A stretch of DNA of 40,797 bases from Aestuariivita boseongensis (GTDB taxonomy: Bacteria; Pseudomonadota; Alphaproteobacteria; Rhodobacterales; Rhodobacteraceae): assembly GCF_001262635.1 (NCBI RefSeq), contig NZ_JXYH01000029.1, forward strand, positions 1 to 40,797, in the 5' to 3' direction. The notes under the pieces are model-generated. The model did no database searches, was not told where the DNA came from, and saw nothing but the letters and a program-made list of their open reading frames with translations. This document shows, one piece after another, positions 24,154 through 33,388 of this stretch. The position numbers and the translations under genes were made by a program. Numbering within the stretch: position 1 is the first letter of the stretch; the number at the start of each line of letters is the position of its first letter.

Positions 24154-25683
24154 ATGCCGGCCCTTTCGCATCCCTTCCAGCCCCGCGCGCATTCGCCCGA
24201 CAAGCCGGCCTTCGTGATGTGCGCCAGTGACGAAACCGTCACCTTCGGCGCGCTTGAGGCGCGGGCCAACCAGGGGGCGCATCTGCTCAGGGTGCAGGGC
24301 GTGGGCATCGGCGATCACATCGCGATCCTGATGGAAAACCGCCGCGAATTTCTTGAGTTGTGTTTTGCCGCAGACCGTGCGGGGGTCTATTACACGACGA
24401 TCAGCACCCATCTGACCGAGGACGAGATCGCCTTTATCCTGGCCGATTGCGGTGCACAGCTGCTGATCGTGTCCGAGAGATGTCTGCCCCTGGCCGGCCA
24501 CGCGGTGCGCAGATCGGGCTGCGCCCTGTTCCGGGTGGGTGCAGGGCCGGAGGATGTGCCCGACTGGATGGAAGCGGCGGCGCGGATGCCCGAAAGCCCC
24601 ATCGCGGACGAGGCGCAGGGGCTTGATATGCTTTATTCCTCGGGGACGACGGGGCGGCCCAAGGGCATCAAATGGCCCCTGCCGCAGGATGCGCCGGGCG
24701 GGCGCACCATGCTGATTGACCTGCTGACCGGGCTGTTCGGCTATGATGCCGAGACGCGATACCTGAGCCCAGCGCCGCTGTATCATGCGGCCCCTTTGCG
24801 CCATTCGATGGTCACCATCAAGATGGGCGGCACCGCCTATATCATGGACCGTTTCGACGCGGCCGGTGCTTTGGCGCTGATCGAAAAACACCGCATCACC
24901 CACAGCCAATGGGTGCCCACCATGTTCGTGCGCCTGCTGAAACTGCCCGAGGCAGAGCGGCAGGGCTTCGATCTGTCTTCGATGAAAATGGCCGTGCACG
25001 CCGCCGCGCCGTGCCCGCCGGATATCAAACACAAGATGATCGACTGGTGGGGCGAAATCATTCACGAATATTACGCGGGGACCGAAAACAACGGCTTCAC
25101 CTCGATCACCAGCGCGGAATGGCTGGCCCATCCCGGTTCGGTCGGGCAGGCCAAGCTTGGCACGCTGCATATCTGCGACGAGGACGGCAACGAGGTGCCT
25201 GTCGGGCAAACCGGCGAGGTTTATTTTGAGAACGGCCATCAGTTCGCCTATCACAATGACCCGGAAAAGACGGCCTCCTGCACCAATGCGCAGGGCTGGA
25301 CAACGCTGGGCGATATCGGTCGGGTGGATGAGGAGGGATACCTCTATCTTACTGATCGCAAATCATTTGTTATCATTTCAGGCGGCGTGAACATCTATCC
25401 GCAAGAGACCGAAGACGTGCTTCTGACGCATCCGGCGGTCATGGATACGGCGGTCATTGGCGTGCCCAACGAGGACTTCGGCGAAGAGGTCAAGGCGATC
25501 GTGCAGCTGGTACCGTCGAACGACCCGTCGGATGAGTTGGCGCAAAGTCTGATCGACTATTGCCGCGCGCGGCTGTCGCCTTTGAAATGCCCGCGCAGCA
25601 TTGATTTCAATGACGCCCTGCCCCGTTCAGCGACCGGGAAGCTTTACAAACGGAAGCTGCGAAACCAGTACTGGAAGGGCTGA
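24154..25683 (+). CDS. AMP-forming acyl-CoA synthetase
   Basis: A 509-residue ANL-superfamily ligase. The P-loop motif YSSGTTGRPKGIK is at residues 161-173, the A5 region is YAGTENNGFTS, the hinge motif is TLGDIGRVDEEGYLYLTDRK, and the catalytic Lys lies in RSATGKLYKRKLR near the C-terminus. It converts a carboxylic acid, ATP and CoA into acyl-CoA, AMP and PPi. Substrate not deducible; the related fatty-acyl or aryl subgroups are both possible. Last gene of the livG operon, 5 bases after the MDR gene, so imported acid would be activated here. Confidence 0.9.
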   Translation: MPALSHPFQPRAHSPDKPAFVMCASDETVTFGALEARANQGAHLLRVQGVGIGDHIAILMENRREFLELCFAADRAGVYYTTISTHLTEDEIAFILADCGAQLLIVSERCLPLAGHAVRRSGCALFRVGAGPEDVPDWMEAAARMPESPIADEAQGLDMLYSSGTTGRPKGIKWPLPQDAPGGRTMLIDLLTGLFGYDAETRYLSPAPLYHAAPLRHSMVTIKMGGTAYIMDRFDAAGALALIEKHRITHSQWVPTMFVRLLKLPEAERQGFDLSSMKMAVHAAAPCPPDIKHKMIDWWGEIIHEYYAGTENNGFTSITSAEWLAHPGSVGQAKLGTLHICDEDGNEVPVGQTGEVYFENGHQFAYHNDPEKTASCTNAQGWTTLGDIGRVDEEGYLYLTDRKSFVIISGGVNIYPQETEDVLLTHPAVMDTAVIGVPNEDFGEEVKAIVQLVPSNDPSDELAQSLIDYCRARLSPLKCPRSIDFNDALPRSATGKLYKRKLRNQYWKG

Positions 25684-25853
25684 ACCCGGCGGGTTTTCAC
25701 CGTTATGTACTGAATTTGACGGCCGCATTGTTCGTTTTGCACTCGGCTTGATCCGCGCCAAGGGGCCCGCACCTTTCCCTTTTCCGGAAATTTTGGACAG
25801 GACCAGTCCGGGAGCGTTACAAGGGACGAAAGGGAGTTGAGTTAATCCGGTCC
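25684..25853. other. 170-base intergenic region before the wHTH-TPR regulator gene
   Basis: Begins with a short dyad (AACCC-GGC-GGGTT, then TTC) that is too weak to call a terminator. It contains TTGACG at 25716 without a matching -10 box, and a dyad GGACCAGTCC at 25800-25809. An AGGGAG sequence lies 17 bases before the next ATG, further than usual. No gene seen. Confidence 0.4.
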
Positions 25854-27422
25854 ATGGACAGTCTGACCTTCGCAGATTTCACCTTGCACCTTCGAACACG
25901 CAAGCTGTTGCGGGCTGGGGACACCATCAAACTGGGTGCGCGGGCCTTCGATCTGCTTGAGCTTCTGGTGACCCGGCGCGACGATGTGGTCAGCCGTGAC
26001 GACATCATGCGAAAGGTCTGGCCCGATACGGTGGTTGGCGACAACAATTTGAATGTGCAGGTCGCAAACCTGCGCAGGCTGTTGGGGTCTGACGCGATCG
26101 TCACCGTGTCCGGACGCGGCCTGCATTTCGCGCTGGATGTGGAGGCAGGCGATTTACCGGCTGTCGAACTGCCGGACAAGCCGTCCATCGTCGTTTTGCC
26201 TTTTTCGACGCTGGGCGACGACCCCGATCTGAGCTGGCTGGCCGATGGGTTTGTCGAGGATATCACCACAGAACTGTCGCGGTTTCGCGATCTGTTCGTC
26301 GTGGCGCGGAATTCGGCCTTTGCCTATGGTCAGGCGCCGCGCGACCTGCGTCTGATATCGCGCGAGCTGGGCGTGCGCTATGCGCTGGAGGGCAGCGTGC
26401 GGGCTTCGGTCAGCCGCGTGCGGGTCACGGCGCAGCTGATCGACGCCACCACCGGCGGCCATATGTGGGCCGAGACCTTCGACCGGGACATGCAGGATCA
26501 CCTGGAAACCCAGGCTAATGTCGCACGGGCGGTCGTGTCCTGCATCGCGCCGCAGATCGACCGGGCCGAAGCCGTCCGTGTCCGCGCCAGAGCGACCGAA
26601 GATCTGCCCGCACAGGGCCTTGCTCAGCGCGCATGGACGATCATCTCGGCCGGCGAGATGACCTATGACCGCGCGCCACGCGACCAGGCAGAGCAACTGG
26701 CGCGCGAGGCCCTGACGCGCGACCCTGATCTGGGACTGGCCTGGCGCGTGCTGGCCTGGGTGGCCTGGTGGAATGTCTATCACGCGACGACAGTGTCCGT
26801 CCCCGATGCGCTGGCCGAAGGGATCGACGCCGCCACGCACGCGCTGGAGGCCGATCCGACAGATCACCATGCCCGCCGACTGCGCGGGCAGTTGCATTTG
26901 ATGAATAACGATGTGCGATCCGGCCTGCCGGATCTGCGCGAGGCCCATGAGATCAATCCAAACTGCGCACTGACCCTGTGCTGGCTGGGACTTTACGAGG
27001 CGCTTAACGGAGATCCCGAAAAGGGTGTGCGGCTGGCTCAGGCCGGGCTCAGGCGCAGCCCGCGGGATCCGGTGCGTGGGTCGATGCTGTGCACCGTGGG
27101 GTTCGCGCAATTCGCGGCGCGCGATTACGAAGCGGCGGCGCAGGCGGCTGAGGCCGCTCTTGCCGAGGCGACGCAAGGGGCCACGCCGCTGATCCTTGGA
27201 GCGATTGCCTATGTTGGTCTGGGCCAGACCGCGCGGGCCGCCGAGATGTTCCGCCGCGTCGAACGGATGGCCCCCAAACTGGTCAAGGCGCGATTATCCG
27301 GCAAGTGGCTGAGCTCTAATCCCGATTACCTGCGCCGCGCGCATATGTTCTTTCGGATCGCTGGCGGTTTTGCCCCGCCAGAAGCCGCAGAGCCGTCGAG
27401 CGAAAAAACCACCGGCCTTTAG
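25854..27422 (+). CDS. Winged-helix regulator with TolB/FlgO-like and TPR domains
   Basis: A 522-residue soluble protein. Residues about 1-100 form an OmpR/CadC-type winged helix (RAFDLLELLVTRRDDVVSRD, then NLNVQVANLRRLLG and TVSGRGLHFAL). Residues about 108-235 match the TolB-N/FlgO-like domain (SIVVLPFSTLGDDPDLSWLA, ALEGSVRASVSRVRVTAQLI, HMWAETFDRDM). The rest is helical with TPR-like repeats (LAREALTRDPDLGLAWRVLA). This architecture is common in alphaproteobacteria, sometimes fused to adenylate cyclase, which is absent here. No membrane segment, unlike CadC. Its target and signal are unknown. The ribosome site is weak. Confidence 0.85.
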   Translation: MDSLTFADFTLHLRTRKLLRAGDTIKLGARAFDLLELLVTRRDDVVSRDDIMRKVWPDTVVGDNNLNVQVANLRRLLGSDAIVTVSGRGLHFALDVEAGDLPAVELPDKPSIVVLPFSTLGDDPDLSWLADGFVEDITTELSRFRDLFVVARNSAFAYGQAPRDLRLISRELGVRYALEGSVRASVSRVRVTAQLIDATTGGHMWAETFDRDMQDHLETQANVARAVVSCIAPQIDRAEAVRVRARATEDLPAQGLAQRAWTIISAGEMTYDRAPRDQAEQLAREALTRDPDLGLAWRVLAWVAWWNVYHATTVSVPDALAEGIDAATHALEADPTDHHARRLRGQLHLMNNDVRSGLPDLREAHEINPNCALTLCWLGLYEALNGDPEKGVRLAQAGLRRSPRDPVRGSMLCTVGFAQFAARDYEAAAQAAEAALAEATQGATPLILGAIAYVGLGQTARAAEMFRRVERMAPKLVKARLSGKWLSSNPDYLRRAHMFFRIAGGFAPPEAAEPSSEKTTGL

Positions 27423-27633
27423 ATCTTTTTAGTCTGCGAAATAGACAGCGCCGGAGCTGCTGCGCGACCGTCGACCTGTCGGTGCCTGCGCCGAGGGAAT
27501 GGGCAGGGTGTCAGTGCTCCCTCCTGATGCTTTGATCCATCCCCGTCCCGCAGAAGCGTTCCGACATCACATTCATTCGCGCGACACGCGCGCCAGAAGG
27601 ATCGGGACCTGTCGTGCCCGGCGGAGAGCATTG
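27423..27633. other. 211-base intergenic region upstream of the methyltransferase gene
   Basis: The reading frame of the methyltransferase is open across part of this stretch, but codons there look unlike a conserved N-terminus and the ATG at 27634 has a GGAGA site. No strong hairpin, promoter match or RNA gene was recognised. Confidence 0.4.
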
Positions 27634-28434
27634 ATGACTGAGACACTGACAAAGGGCACATCCGAAGCCAATGGCCGGCTCTGGGGCGCGCGCGCCCGTG
27701 ACTGGGCCGATATACAGGAAGGCCAGGTGGCCGCCGCCTATCACGAAGTTCTGGACAGGTGCGGTGTCACTTCGGGCACCTGGCATTTGGATGCTGGATG
27801 CGGGGCTGGGATGGCCTGTGCGCTGTCCGCGTCTCTTGGTGCAGCGGTGGCTGGTCTGGATGCGTCGGAAGAGATGTTGAAGATCGCACGGGACCGCACC
27901 CCGTCGGGGTATTTCCGCCAAGGCGATCTGGAAGCGCTGCCTTTTGAGGATGACAGTTTCGATGTGGTGACCGGGTTCAATGCATTCCAATACGCAGGCG
28001 ATCCGGCGCAGGCGCTGCGCGAGGCGGGCCGCGTCACCCGCCCAGGCGGCAAGATCGTCATTCTGACATGGGGTGAGCCGGAAGGGATGGAAGCCGCGGG
28101 CCATATTGCCGTGATGAAGCCGCTTTTGCCTGCGCCGCCGCCCGGTGCGCCCGGTCCCTTCGCCTTGTCGGAGGAAAGCACGCTGCGCGCCTTTGCCGAA
28201 AAGGGTGGGCTGACGCCGATGGAGATCCACGACGTGGAAACGCGCTGGCATTACCCCGACGCCGATACCGCGCTGCGAGGTCTGTCATCGCCAGGTGTGG
28301 CCGTGAAGGCCATCGAACATGCCGGGGAAGAGGCGTTCCGCGCCGCCATGTTGGCCTTTCTTGCACCTTTTGTCGGGGCGGATGGCAGCGTCAGTTTCGG
28401 GGCGCGTTTCCGGTACCTGATCGCCACTGTGTGA
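27634..28434 (+). CDS. Class I SAM-dependent methyltransferase (UbiE/Methyltransf_11 type)
   Basis: A 266-residue cytosolic methyltransferase. SAM motif I is HLDAGCGAGMACALS, motif II region AGLDASEEMLKIARDRT, motif III LEALPFEDDSFDVVTGFNAF, and post-III GRVTRPGGKIVILTWGEPEG. The substrate is not identifiable. The ATG at 27634 is chosen over an upstream in-frame start at 27499 because of the GGAGA ribosome site and the usual family start near residue 20 before NGRLWGARARDWADIQEG. It precedes the small exported protein gene by 39 bases, possibly as an operon. Confidence 0.85.
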   Translation: MTETLTKGTSEANGRLWGARARDWADIQEGQVAAAYHEVLDRCGVTSGTWHLDAGCGAGMACALSASLGAAVAGLDASEEMLKIARDRTPSGYFRQGDLEALPFEDDSFDVVTGFNAFQYAGDPAQALREAGRVTRPGGKIVILTWGEPEGMEAAGHIAVMKPLLPAPPPGAPGPFALSEESTLRAFAEKGGLTPMEIHDVETRWHYPDADTALRGLSSPGVAVKAIEHAGEEAFRAAMLAFLAPFVGADGSVSFGARFRYLIATV

Positions 28435-28473
28435 GACCGAGTTCAGAGCTTCCGCGATGAAAGACGCGCCCCC

Positions 28474-28944
28474 ATGACGCAGATCCTGCATGCCGCCGCC
28501 ATTGCCGTCTTCACCCTTGGGGCCGGAGCAGCCACTGTGAAGCTTGTGCAGGAGGAGCCTGCGCCCTTCGTCATTCCCGCCGGGAACTGGGCCCCCGGTG
28601 CGGAACTGGATGGGCGGGTCTTCCACACGCGTGACAGGATCATCGAAACAGACGAGGTGCTGGACGATATCCTGCATTTCAGGGACGGTCGGTTCCAGTC
28701 GGCGATGTGCCAGGAATATTGCGATTTCGGCTGGTCGGAATACCGCACATGGGTCGAGGGCGATGTGGTGCATTTCACCACGACGACCCGCTGCCCCGAT
28801 GCCCCGCACAGCGTTGTCTGGTATGGCCGCGTGACCGGCGACGAGATCGAGTTTGATGCCAGGTGGACGACACGGCGTTGGTACTGGACCCGTCATCTGA
28901 ACGCCGAGGGCGCTGGGTCAGGGGCACCAGTTGCGGGCGGCTAG
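28474..28944 (+). CDS. Exported or membrane-anchored protein of unknown function
   Basis: A 156-residue protein with an N-terminal hydrophobic stretch (ILHAAAIAVFTLGAGAATV) that could be a signal peptide or anchor. The remainder is beta-rich and aromatic, with paired cysteines (SAMCQEYCDFGWSEYRTW) and the segments DGRFQSAM, HFTTTTRCPDAPHSVVWYG and EIEFDARWTTRRWYWTRH. The pattern recalls small calycin-like barrels, but I do not recognise a family. No clear Shine-Dalgarno sequence. Last gene before pnp in the inserted region. Confidence 0.6.
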   Translation: MTQILHAAAIAVFTLGAGAATVKLVQEEPAPFVIPAGNWAPGAELDGRVFHTRDRIIETDEVLDDILHFRDGRFQSAMCQEYCDFGWSEYRTWVEGDVVHFTTTTRCPDAPHSVVWYGRVTGDEIEFDARWTTRRWYWTRHLNAEGAGSGAPVAGG

Positions 28945-29170
28945 GCCCGCAGAATTGCAGTAGGCATCTGTTTTTCCGGCGGGAAACGCCCCCTGAAAAA
29001 CCCCACCCCTTTCCTTTGCGCCCAAAACGCGCTATGGCCCGGCCATCTGAGACGTGACGCCTTTGGCCCCCGGGCGCGTGCAACAGGATTGGGGGCGGCG
29101 GCAATGGGGCCGCCATTGAGAACGGGAGACCCGGGATACGCCTGGGAGTGCTCCCAAGATAGGACGACAT
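28945..29170 (+). promoter_or_regulatory. pnp leader region with competing hairpins
   Basis: In the 226 bases before pnp two mutually exclusive stems occur, GGCGGC (29097) with GCCGCC (29109) and CAATGG (29102-29107) with CCATTG (29113-29118). A third dyad, TGGGAG-TG-CTCCCA at 29143-29156, lies five bases before the AGGAC ribosome site. PNPase is known to repress its own leader after RNase III cleavage in enterobacteria; the structures here could serve a similar role but this is inference. No convincing promoter hexamers were found. Confidence 0.4.
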
Positions 29171-31315
29171 ATGTTCAACATTACGACGAAGACGATGCAG
29201 TGGGGCGAGGAGACGCTCACACTGGAAACGGGCAAGGTTGCCCGCCAGGCAGATGGCTCGGTCATCGCCACGCTGGGTGAAACATCGGTCATGGCCAACG
29301 TGACCTTTGCCAAGCAGCCCAAGCCGGGTCAGGATTTCTTTCCGCTGACCGTGCATTACCAAGAGAAATACTATGCCGCCGGTAAAGTGCCCGGTGGCTT
29401 CTTCAAGCGCGAGGCGCGGCCGACCGAAAAGGAAACGCTGACCGCGCGTCTGATCGACCGGCCCATTCGCCCGCTGTTCGCACCGGGCTTCAAGCATGAA
29501 GTGCTGGTGATGTGCACCGTGCTGTCCCACGATCTGGTCAACGACCCCGATATCGTGGCGATGATCGCGACATCGGCTGCGCTGACGATTTCCGGCGTGC
29601 CCTTCATGGGCCCGATTGCCGGCTGCCGCGTTGGTTTCGAGGATGGCGAATACATCCTGAACCCGACCGTGGACGACATGCAGGACCTGCGCCTGAACCC
29701 CGATCAACGTCTGGACCTGGTGGTTGCCGGGACCAAGGACGCGGTGATGATGGTGGAATCGGAAGCCTATGAGCTGACCGAAGCGGAAATGCTGGGCGCG
29801 GTGACCTTCGCGCATGAGCAGATCCAGCCGGTGATCGACCTGATCATCGACCTGGCCGAAGACGCGGCGAAAGAGCCGTTCGATTATCAGGCACCTGATT
29901 ATTCGGAGCTCTATGACGCGGTCAAAGCCGCCGGTGAAGAGCAGATGCGCGCCGCATTCGCCATCACCGACAAGCAGGAGCGGACAAGCGCCGTTGCTGC
30001 CGCACGTGAGGCAATCATGGGCGCCTTGACCGAGGAACAGCTGGAAGATGCGAACCTTGGCTCGGCCATGAAAAAGCTCGAAGCGTCGATCCTGCGCGGT
30101 GACGTGGTCAAAACCGGCAAGCGGATTGACGGGCGGGATACCTCGACCGTGCGTCCGATTGTGTGCGAAACCGGCCTTCTGCCGCGGACACATGGTTCGG
30201 CCCTGTTTACCCGTGGGGAAACACAAGGTCTGGTCGTGACCACGCTGGGCACCGGCGATGACGAACAGTTCATCGACGCGCTGCACGGCAACTTCAAATC
30301 GAACTTCCTGCTGCATTACAACTTCCCCCCCTATTCGGTGGGTGAAGCTGGCCGCGTGGGCCCTCCGGGCCGTCGTGAGATTGGTCACGGCAAACTGGCA
30401 TGGCGTGCGCTGCAGGCTGTTCTGCCGGCACCGACGGACTTCCCCTATACCATTCGCGTGGTGTCGGAGATCACGGAATCGAACGGCTCATCCTCGATGG
30501 CGTCGGTTTGCGGTGGCTCCTTGTCCATGATGGACGCGGGCGTTCCGCTGAAAGCACCGGTTGCCGGTGTGGCCATGGGTCTGATCCTGGAAGACGACGG
30601 GTCTTACGCGATCCTGACCGACATTCTGGGTGACGAAGACCACCTGGGCGACATGGACTTCAAAGTGGCGGGGACCGAGAACGGCATCACCTCGCTGCAG
30701 ATGGACATCAAGGTTGCGGGCATCACCCCCGAGATCATGGAGAAAGCCCTGGCGCAAGCCAAGGACGGTCGTCTGCACATCCTGCAAGAGATGGGCAAAG
30801 CCCTGTCCGAGGCCGGTGAGTTCAGCGTTCACGCACCGCGGATCGAAACCATGCAGATCCCGACCGACAAGATTCGTGAAGTGATCGGGTCGGGCGGTAA
30901 GGTCATCCGTGAAATCGTCGAAGTGTCGGGCGCGAAGGTCGACATCAACGATGACGGCATCATCAAGATCGCCTCGCCCAACGGGGAAGCGATCCAGAAG
31001 GCCTATGACATGATCCATTCGATCGTGGCGGAGCCGGAGGAAGGAAAGATCTACAAAGGCACGGTCGTGAAGATCGTGGACTTTGGCGCGTTCGTGAACT
31101 TCTTCGGCAAGCGCGACGGTCTGGTGCACGTGTCCCAGATCGAAAACCGCCGGTTGAACCACCCGTCGGACGTTCTGAAAGAAGGTCAGGACGTGTGGGT
31201 CAAACTGCTGGGCTTTGACGATCGCGGCAAGGTCCGCCTGTCGATGAAAGTCGTCGATCAGGAGACCGGCGAAGAAGTACCGGCAGAGTCCAAGAAAAAA
31301 GAAGAGGCTGAGTGA
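29171..31315 (+). CDS. pnp: Polyribonucleotide nucleotidyltransferase (PNPase)
   Basis: A 714-residue PNPase, full length. Two RNase PH cores (residues about 10-145 and 315-460, the second with [20 protein letters not shown] and [20 protein letters not shown]), a helical linker, a KH domain with the GSGG loop at 573-576, and an S1 domain from about 620 ([20 protein letters not shown]). It degrades RNA 3'-to-5' phosphorolytically and can work in the degradosome. It begins at ATG after AGGACGACAT and is followed by a strong terminator. Separation from rpsO is unusual. Confidence 0.98.
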   Translation: MFNITTKTMQWGEETLTLETGKVARQADGSVIATLGETSVMANVTFAKQPKPGQDFFPLTVHYQEKYYAAGKVPGGFFKREARPTEKETLTARLIDRPIRPLFAPGFKHEVLVMCTVLSHDLVNDPDIVAMIATSAALTISGVPFMGPIAGCRVGFEDGEYILNPTVDDMQDLRLNPDQRLDLVVAGTKDAVMMVESEAYELTEAEMLGAVTFAHEQIQPVIDLIIDLAEDAAKEPFDYQAPDYSELYDAVKAAGEEQMRAAFAITDKQERTSAVAAAREAIMGALTEEQLEDANLGSAMKKLEASILRGDVVKTGKRIDGRDTSTVRPIVCETGLLPRTHGSALFTRGETQGLVVTTLGTGDDEQFIDALHGNFKSNFLLHYNFPPYSVGEAGRVGPPGRREIGHGKLAWRALQAVLPAPTDFPYTIRVVSEITESNGSSSMASVCGGSLSMMDAGVPLKAPVAGVAMGLILEDDGSYAILTDILGDEDHLGDMDFKVAGTENGITSLQMDIKVAGITPEIMEKALAQAKDGRLHILQEMGKALSEAGEFSVHAPRIETMQIPTDKIREVIGSGGKVIREIVEVSGAKVDINDDGIIKIASPNGEAIQKAYDMIHSIVAEPEEGKIYKGTVVKIVDFGAFVNFFGKRDGLVHVSQIENRRLNHPSDVLKEGQDVWVKLLGFDDRGKVRLSMKVVDQETGEEVPAESKKKEEAE

Positions 31316-31334
31316 TCAGCCTTTTCAGAAATCA

Positions 31335-31370
31335 GACCTCCGAACCCCGGTTCGGAGGTCTTTTTTGTTT
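31335..31370 (+). terminator. Rho-independent terminator after pnp
   Basis: GACCTCCGAA pairs perfectly with TTCGGAGGTC around CCCCGG, followed by TTTTTTGTTT, 20 bases after the pnp stop. Best terminator in the window. Confidence 0.92.
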
Positions 31371-31396
31371 GGAGCCGACAACCGGAGCGACAGGGA

Positions 31397-32470
31397 TTGT
31401 TGAGACAGATGTTCGGATGGCTCTCGCCCGAATGGCCTGAGATTGATGCACGGACCGCGATCTTGTGGGAGCCATGCTCGAAAAGTCATGGGGAGATCGT
31501 GCCGGGCTATGCGCAGCTGCTTCTGGACCTGAAATACCGGGTGGTTGTGCTCATGACGCCCCAGCGCCTGGACGAGGGGCTTTTCTCGCGCATGTCGCAT
31601 CCGCGTCTTGAGCTGCCCCGTCTGACCCAGCGGCAGATCGGTCGTTTTGCCAAGACCGGCGCAATGAACAAGGCGGCGGTTGTCTTGATATCAACCGCAG
31701 GCAAGCTGCCGCATACGGATCAGGGAAATGCCGACCTGCAGCGCGTGTTCGGCGCGGAGGTTCCGCCAGGGCTTTTGCTGGTCGAACATGACGCACAGCT
31801 TCGCATCGATGCCGGGACATGGTCCGATCGCGCCATTACCTTGCGCGGACTGGATTACAAGGGCGCGCAATCCACGATCATCAACCCCCATCGGTTCGGA
31901 GAGGTCAGGATCACACCGAAGTCCGATGGGAAGACCATCTTTCTTCTAGTGGGTGCCGCGCGCGCAAAGCGGCGCAATCAGAACCTTGTCTTTGATGCAG
32001 CCGAACGGCTTCTGGGCGAGGGTCACACGAATTTCGAAATCCGGCTGATCGGCAAGAAGGGCGGTCAGACAATCCCGCCCCGGCTGGAACAGCATGTCAC
32101 CGAATTGGGACGCGTGGATTTCAGCGATCTTTACAAGCAGGTTGAAGACGCCGATTTCATTGTCACTGCTTTTCAGGCGGATAATCCCGATCACCTTGCC
32201 TATCGCACCGTGAAGACGACCGGCAGTTTTCAGCTGTGTTACGGTTTTGGAACGCCCTGCATCGTGCAAGAGCAGTTCGCCAATGGCACCGCCCTGACAG
32301 CTGAGAACAGCCTGTTTTACGACACCGATGCGCAGATGTTCGACGCGATGCGCGCGGCAATCCTGATGAAGGCAGATACCTATGCCCGGATGCAAAGTCA
32401 GCTGGTTCACGATGCCGGGGCGCTGTATCAGACATCGCTTGAAAATCTGAAAGCGCTCATCCATGGCTGA
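31397..32470 (+). CDS. Probable glycosyltransferase (GT-B-like), family uncertain
   Basis: A 357-residue cytosolic protein. The N-terminal half includes SKSHGEIVPGYAQLLLDLKY and LLVEHDAQLRIDAGTW. The C-terminal half has a Rossmann-like start (TIFLLVGAARAKRRNQNLVF), a DADFIVTAFQADNPDHLAYR segment and GFGTPCIVQEQFANGTAL, which resembles the donor-binding half of GT-B glycosyltransferases. The assignment rests on this pattern and on the overlapping GT8 gene. TTG at 31397 has GGAG nine bases upstream; an ATG four codons later (31409) is the alternative start. Its end overlaps the next gene by 8 bases. Confidence 0.6.
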   Translation: MLRQMFGWLSPEWPEIDARTAILWEPCSKSHGEIVPGYAQLLLDLKYRVVVLMTPQRLDEGLFSRMSHPRLELPRLTQRQIGRFAKTGAMNKAAVVLISTAGKLPHTDQGNADLQRVFGAEVPPGLLLVEHDAQLRIDAGTWSDRAITLRGLDYKGAQSTIINPHRFGEVRITPKSDGKTIFLLVGAARAKRRNQNLVFDAAERLLGEGHTNFEIRLIGKKGGQTIPPRLEQHVTELGRVDFSDLYKQVEDADFIVTAFQADNPDHLAYRTVKTTGSFQLCYGFGTPCIVQEQFANGTALTAENSLFYDTDAQMFDAMRAAILMKADTYARMQSQLVHDAGALYQTSLENLKALIHG

Positions 32471-33380
32471 TATTCCGATCCTTCTGTGTTTTGACGACCG
32501 CATTCTGATTGGCGCCGGGGTCACTATCGCGTCTCTGGTGCAGGCAGCGCGGCCGGGCACATGCTATGAGATCAACATCATGCATCCCGGCCTGTCGGCG
32601 GATGTGCAGGCCGGTCTGACCGCGCTGGTAAGCGGGACACCTCACAGCATCCGGTTTTTTCAGATCCCTTCATCGCGGTTCGACGGGCTTCCGAAAAGCA
32701 AGGGCAGCTGGACCGAGATCGTGTATTACCGGCTGCTGGCGGCCGAGGTTTTGCATGACCGCGACCGCGTCATTTACTCAGATGTCGATGTGTTCTTTTG
32801 CGACGACATGACCGAGGTGTTTGAAACCGATCTGGAAGGCATCGAATGGGCCGGCGTGAAAGCCGAAGCCAACGGCCCCGACATGGTGATGCACACCTAC
32901 TTTGCAGAGAACACGAAAGACTGCATTTACATGTCCGGTTTCATGGTGATGAACCTCGCGCTGATGCGCGAGCGCCGTGTCATTGACCGGTATTTCGAAA
33001 CGGTGAAACACATCGGCGATCGGCTGCGGTTCTTCGATCTTGATCTGCTGAATGTGGCGAGTCCGCAGATCGGGACGGTGCCGTTTCGCTATGCCGTGCT
33101 GGAGGATACCTATGAGGCCGATGATGTTACGCGGTCCTCTGATTTCCCTTATCTGGGCACGGTTTACGGTGCAGATGAGCTGTGCGAAGGGCGCGACGAT
33201 CCGGCGATCATCCATTATGCGGGGCGACGGGGCAAACCGTGGCAGCGCAGACAGGTTCCGGACTATTACAACGCAGTGATCAAAACGCTGCCTGCGGTTT
33301 TGCGGCCGTTCAATTTCCGCGATTTCCGCAAGAGGTGGCTCTCTCGCAAGGGTCGGCGGAGCTTTCCGAGCCGTCACTGA
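32463..33380 (+). CDS. Glycosyltransferase family 8-like protein
   Basis: A 305-residue protein with the GT8 layout: an N-terminal strand (IPILLCFDDRILIGAGVTIA), the WTEIVYYRLLAAEVL helix, the metal-binding DxD in VIYSDVDVFF (Asp107 and Asp109), a CIYMSGFMVMNLALMRE block and a late HYAGRRGKPWQRR motif that fits the conserved HxxGxxKPW of the family. Enzymes of this type add galactose or glucose from UDP-sugars to lipopolysaccharide or other acceptors. It overlaps the preceding gene by 8 bases, so the pair probably builds one surface glycan. Confidence 0.87.
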   Translation: MADIPILLCFDDRILIGAGVTIASLVQAARPGTCYEINIMHPGLSADVQAGLTALVSGTPHSIRFFQIPSSRFDGLPKSKGSWTEIVYYRLLAAEVLHDRDRVIYSDVDVFFCDDMTEVFETDLEGIEWAGVKAEANGPDMVMHTYFAENTKDCIYMSGFMVMNLALMRERRVIDRYFETVKHIGDRLRFFDLDLLNVASPQIGTVPFRYAVLEDTYEADDVTRSSDFPYLGTVYGADELCEGRDDPAIIHYAGRRGKPWQRRQVPDYYNAVIKTLPAVLRPFNFRDFRKRWLSRKGRRSFPSRH

Positions 33381-33388
33381 ACGCACGA

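Noticed and set aside
25677-25700. AACCC-GGC-GGGTT dyad after the acyl-CoA synthetase gene as a terminator.
   Set aside because: Five base pairs with a three-base loop and only TTC after it, too weak to call.
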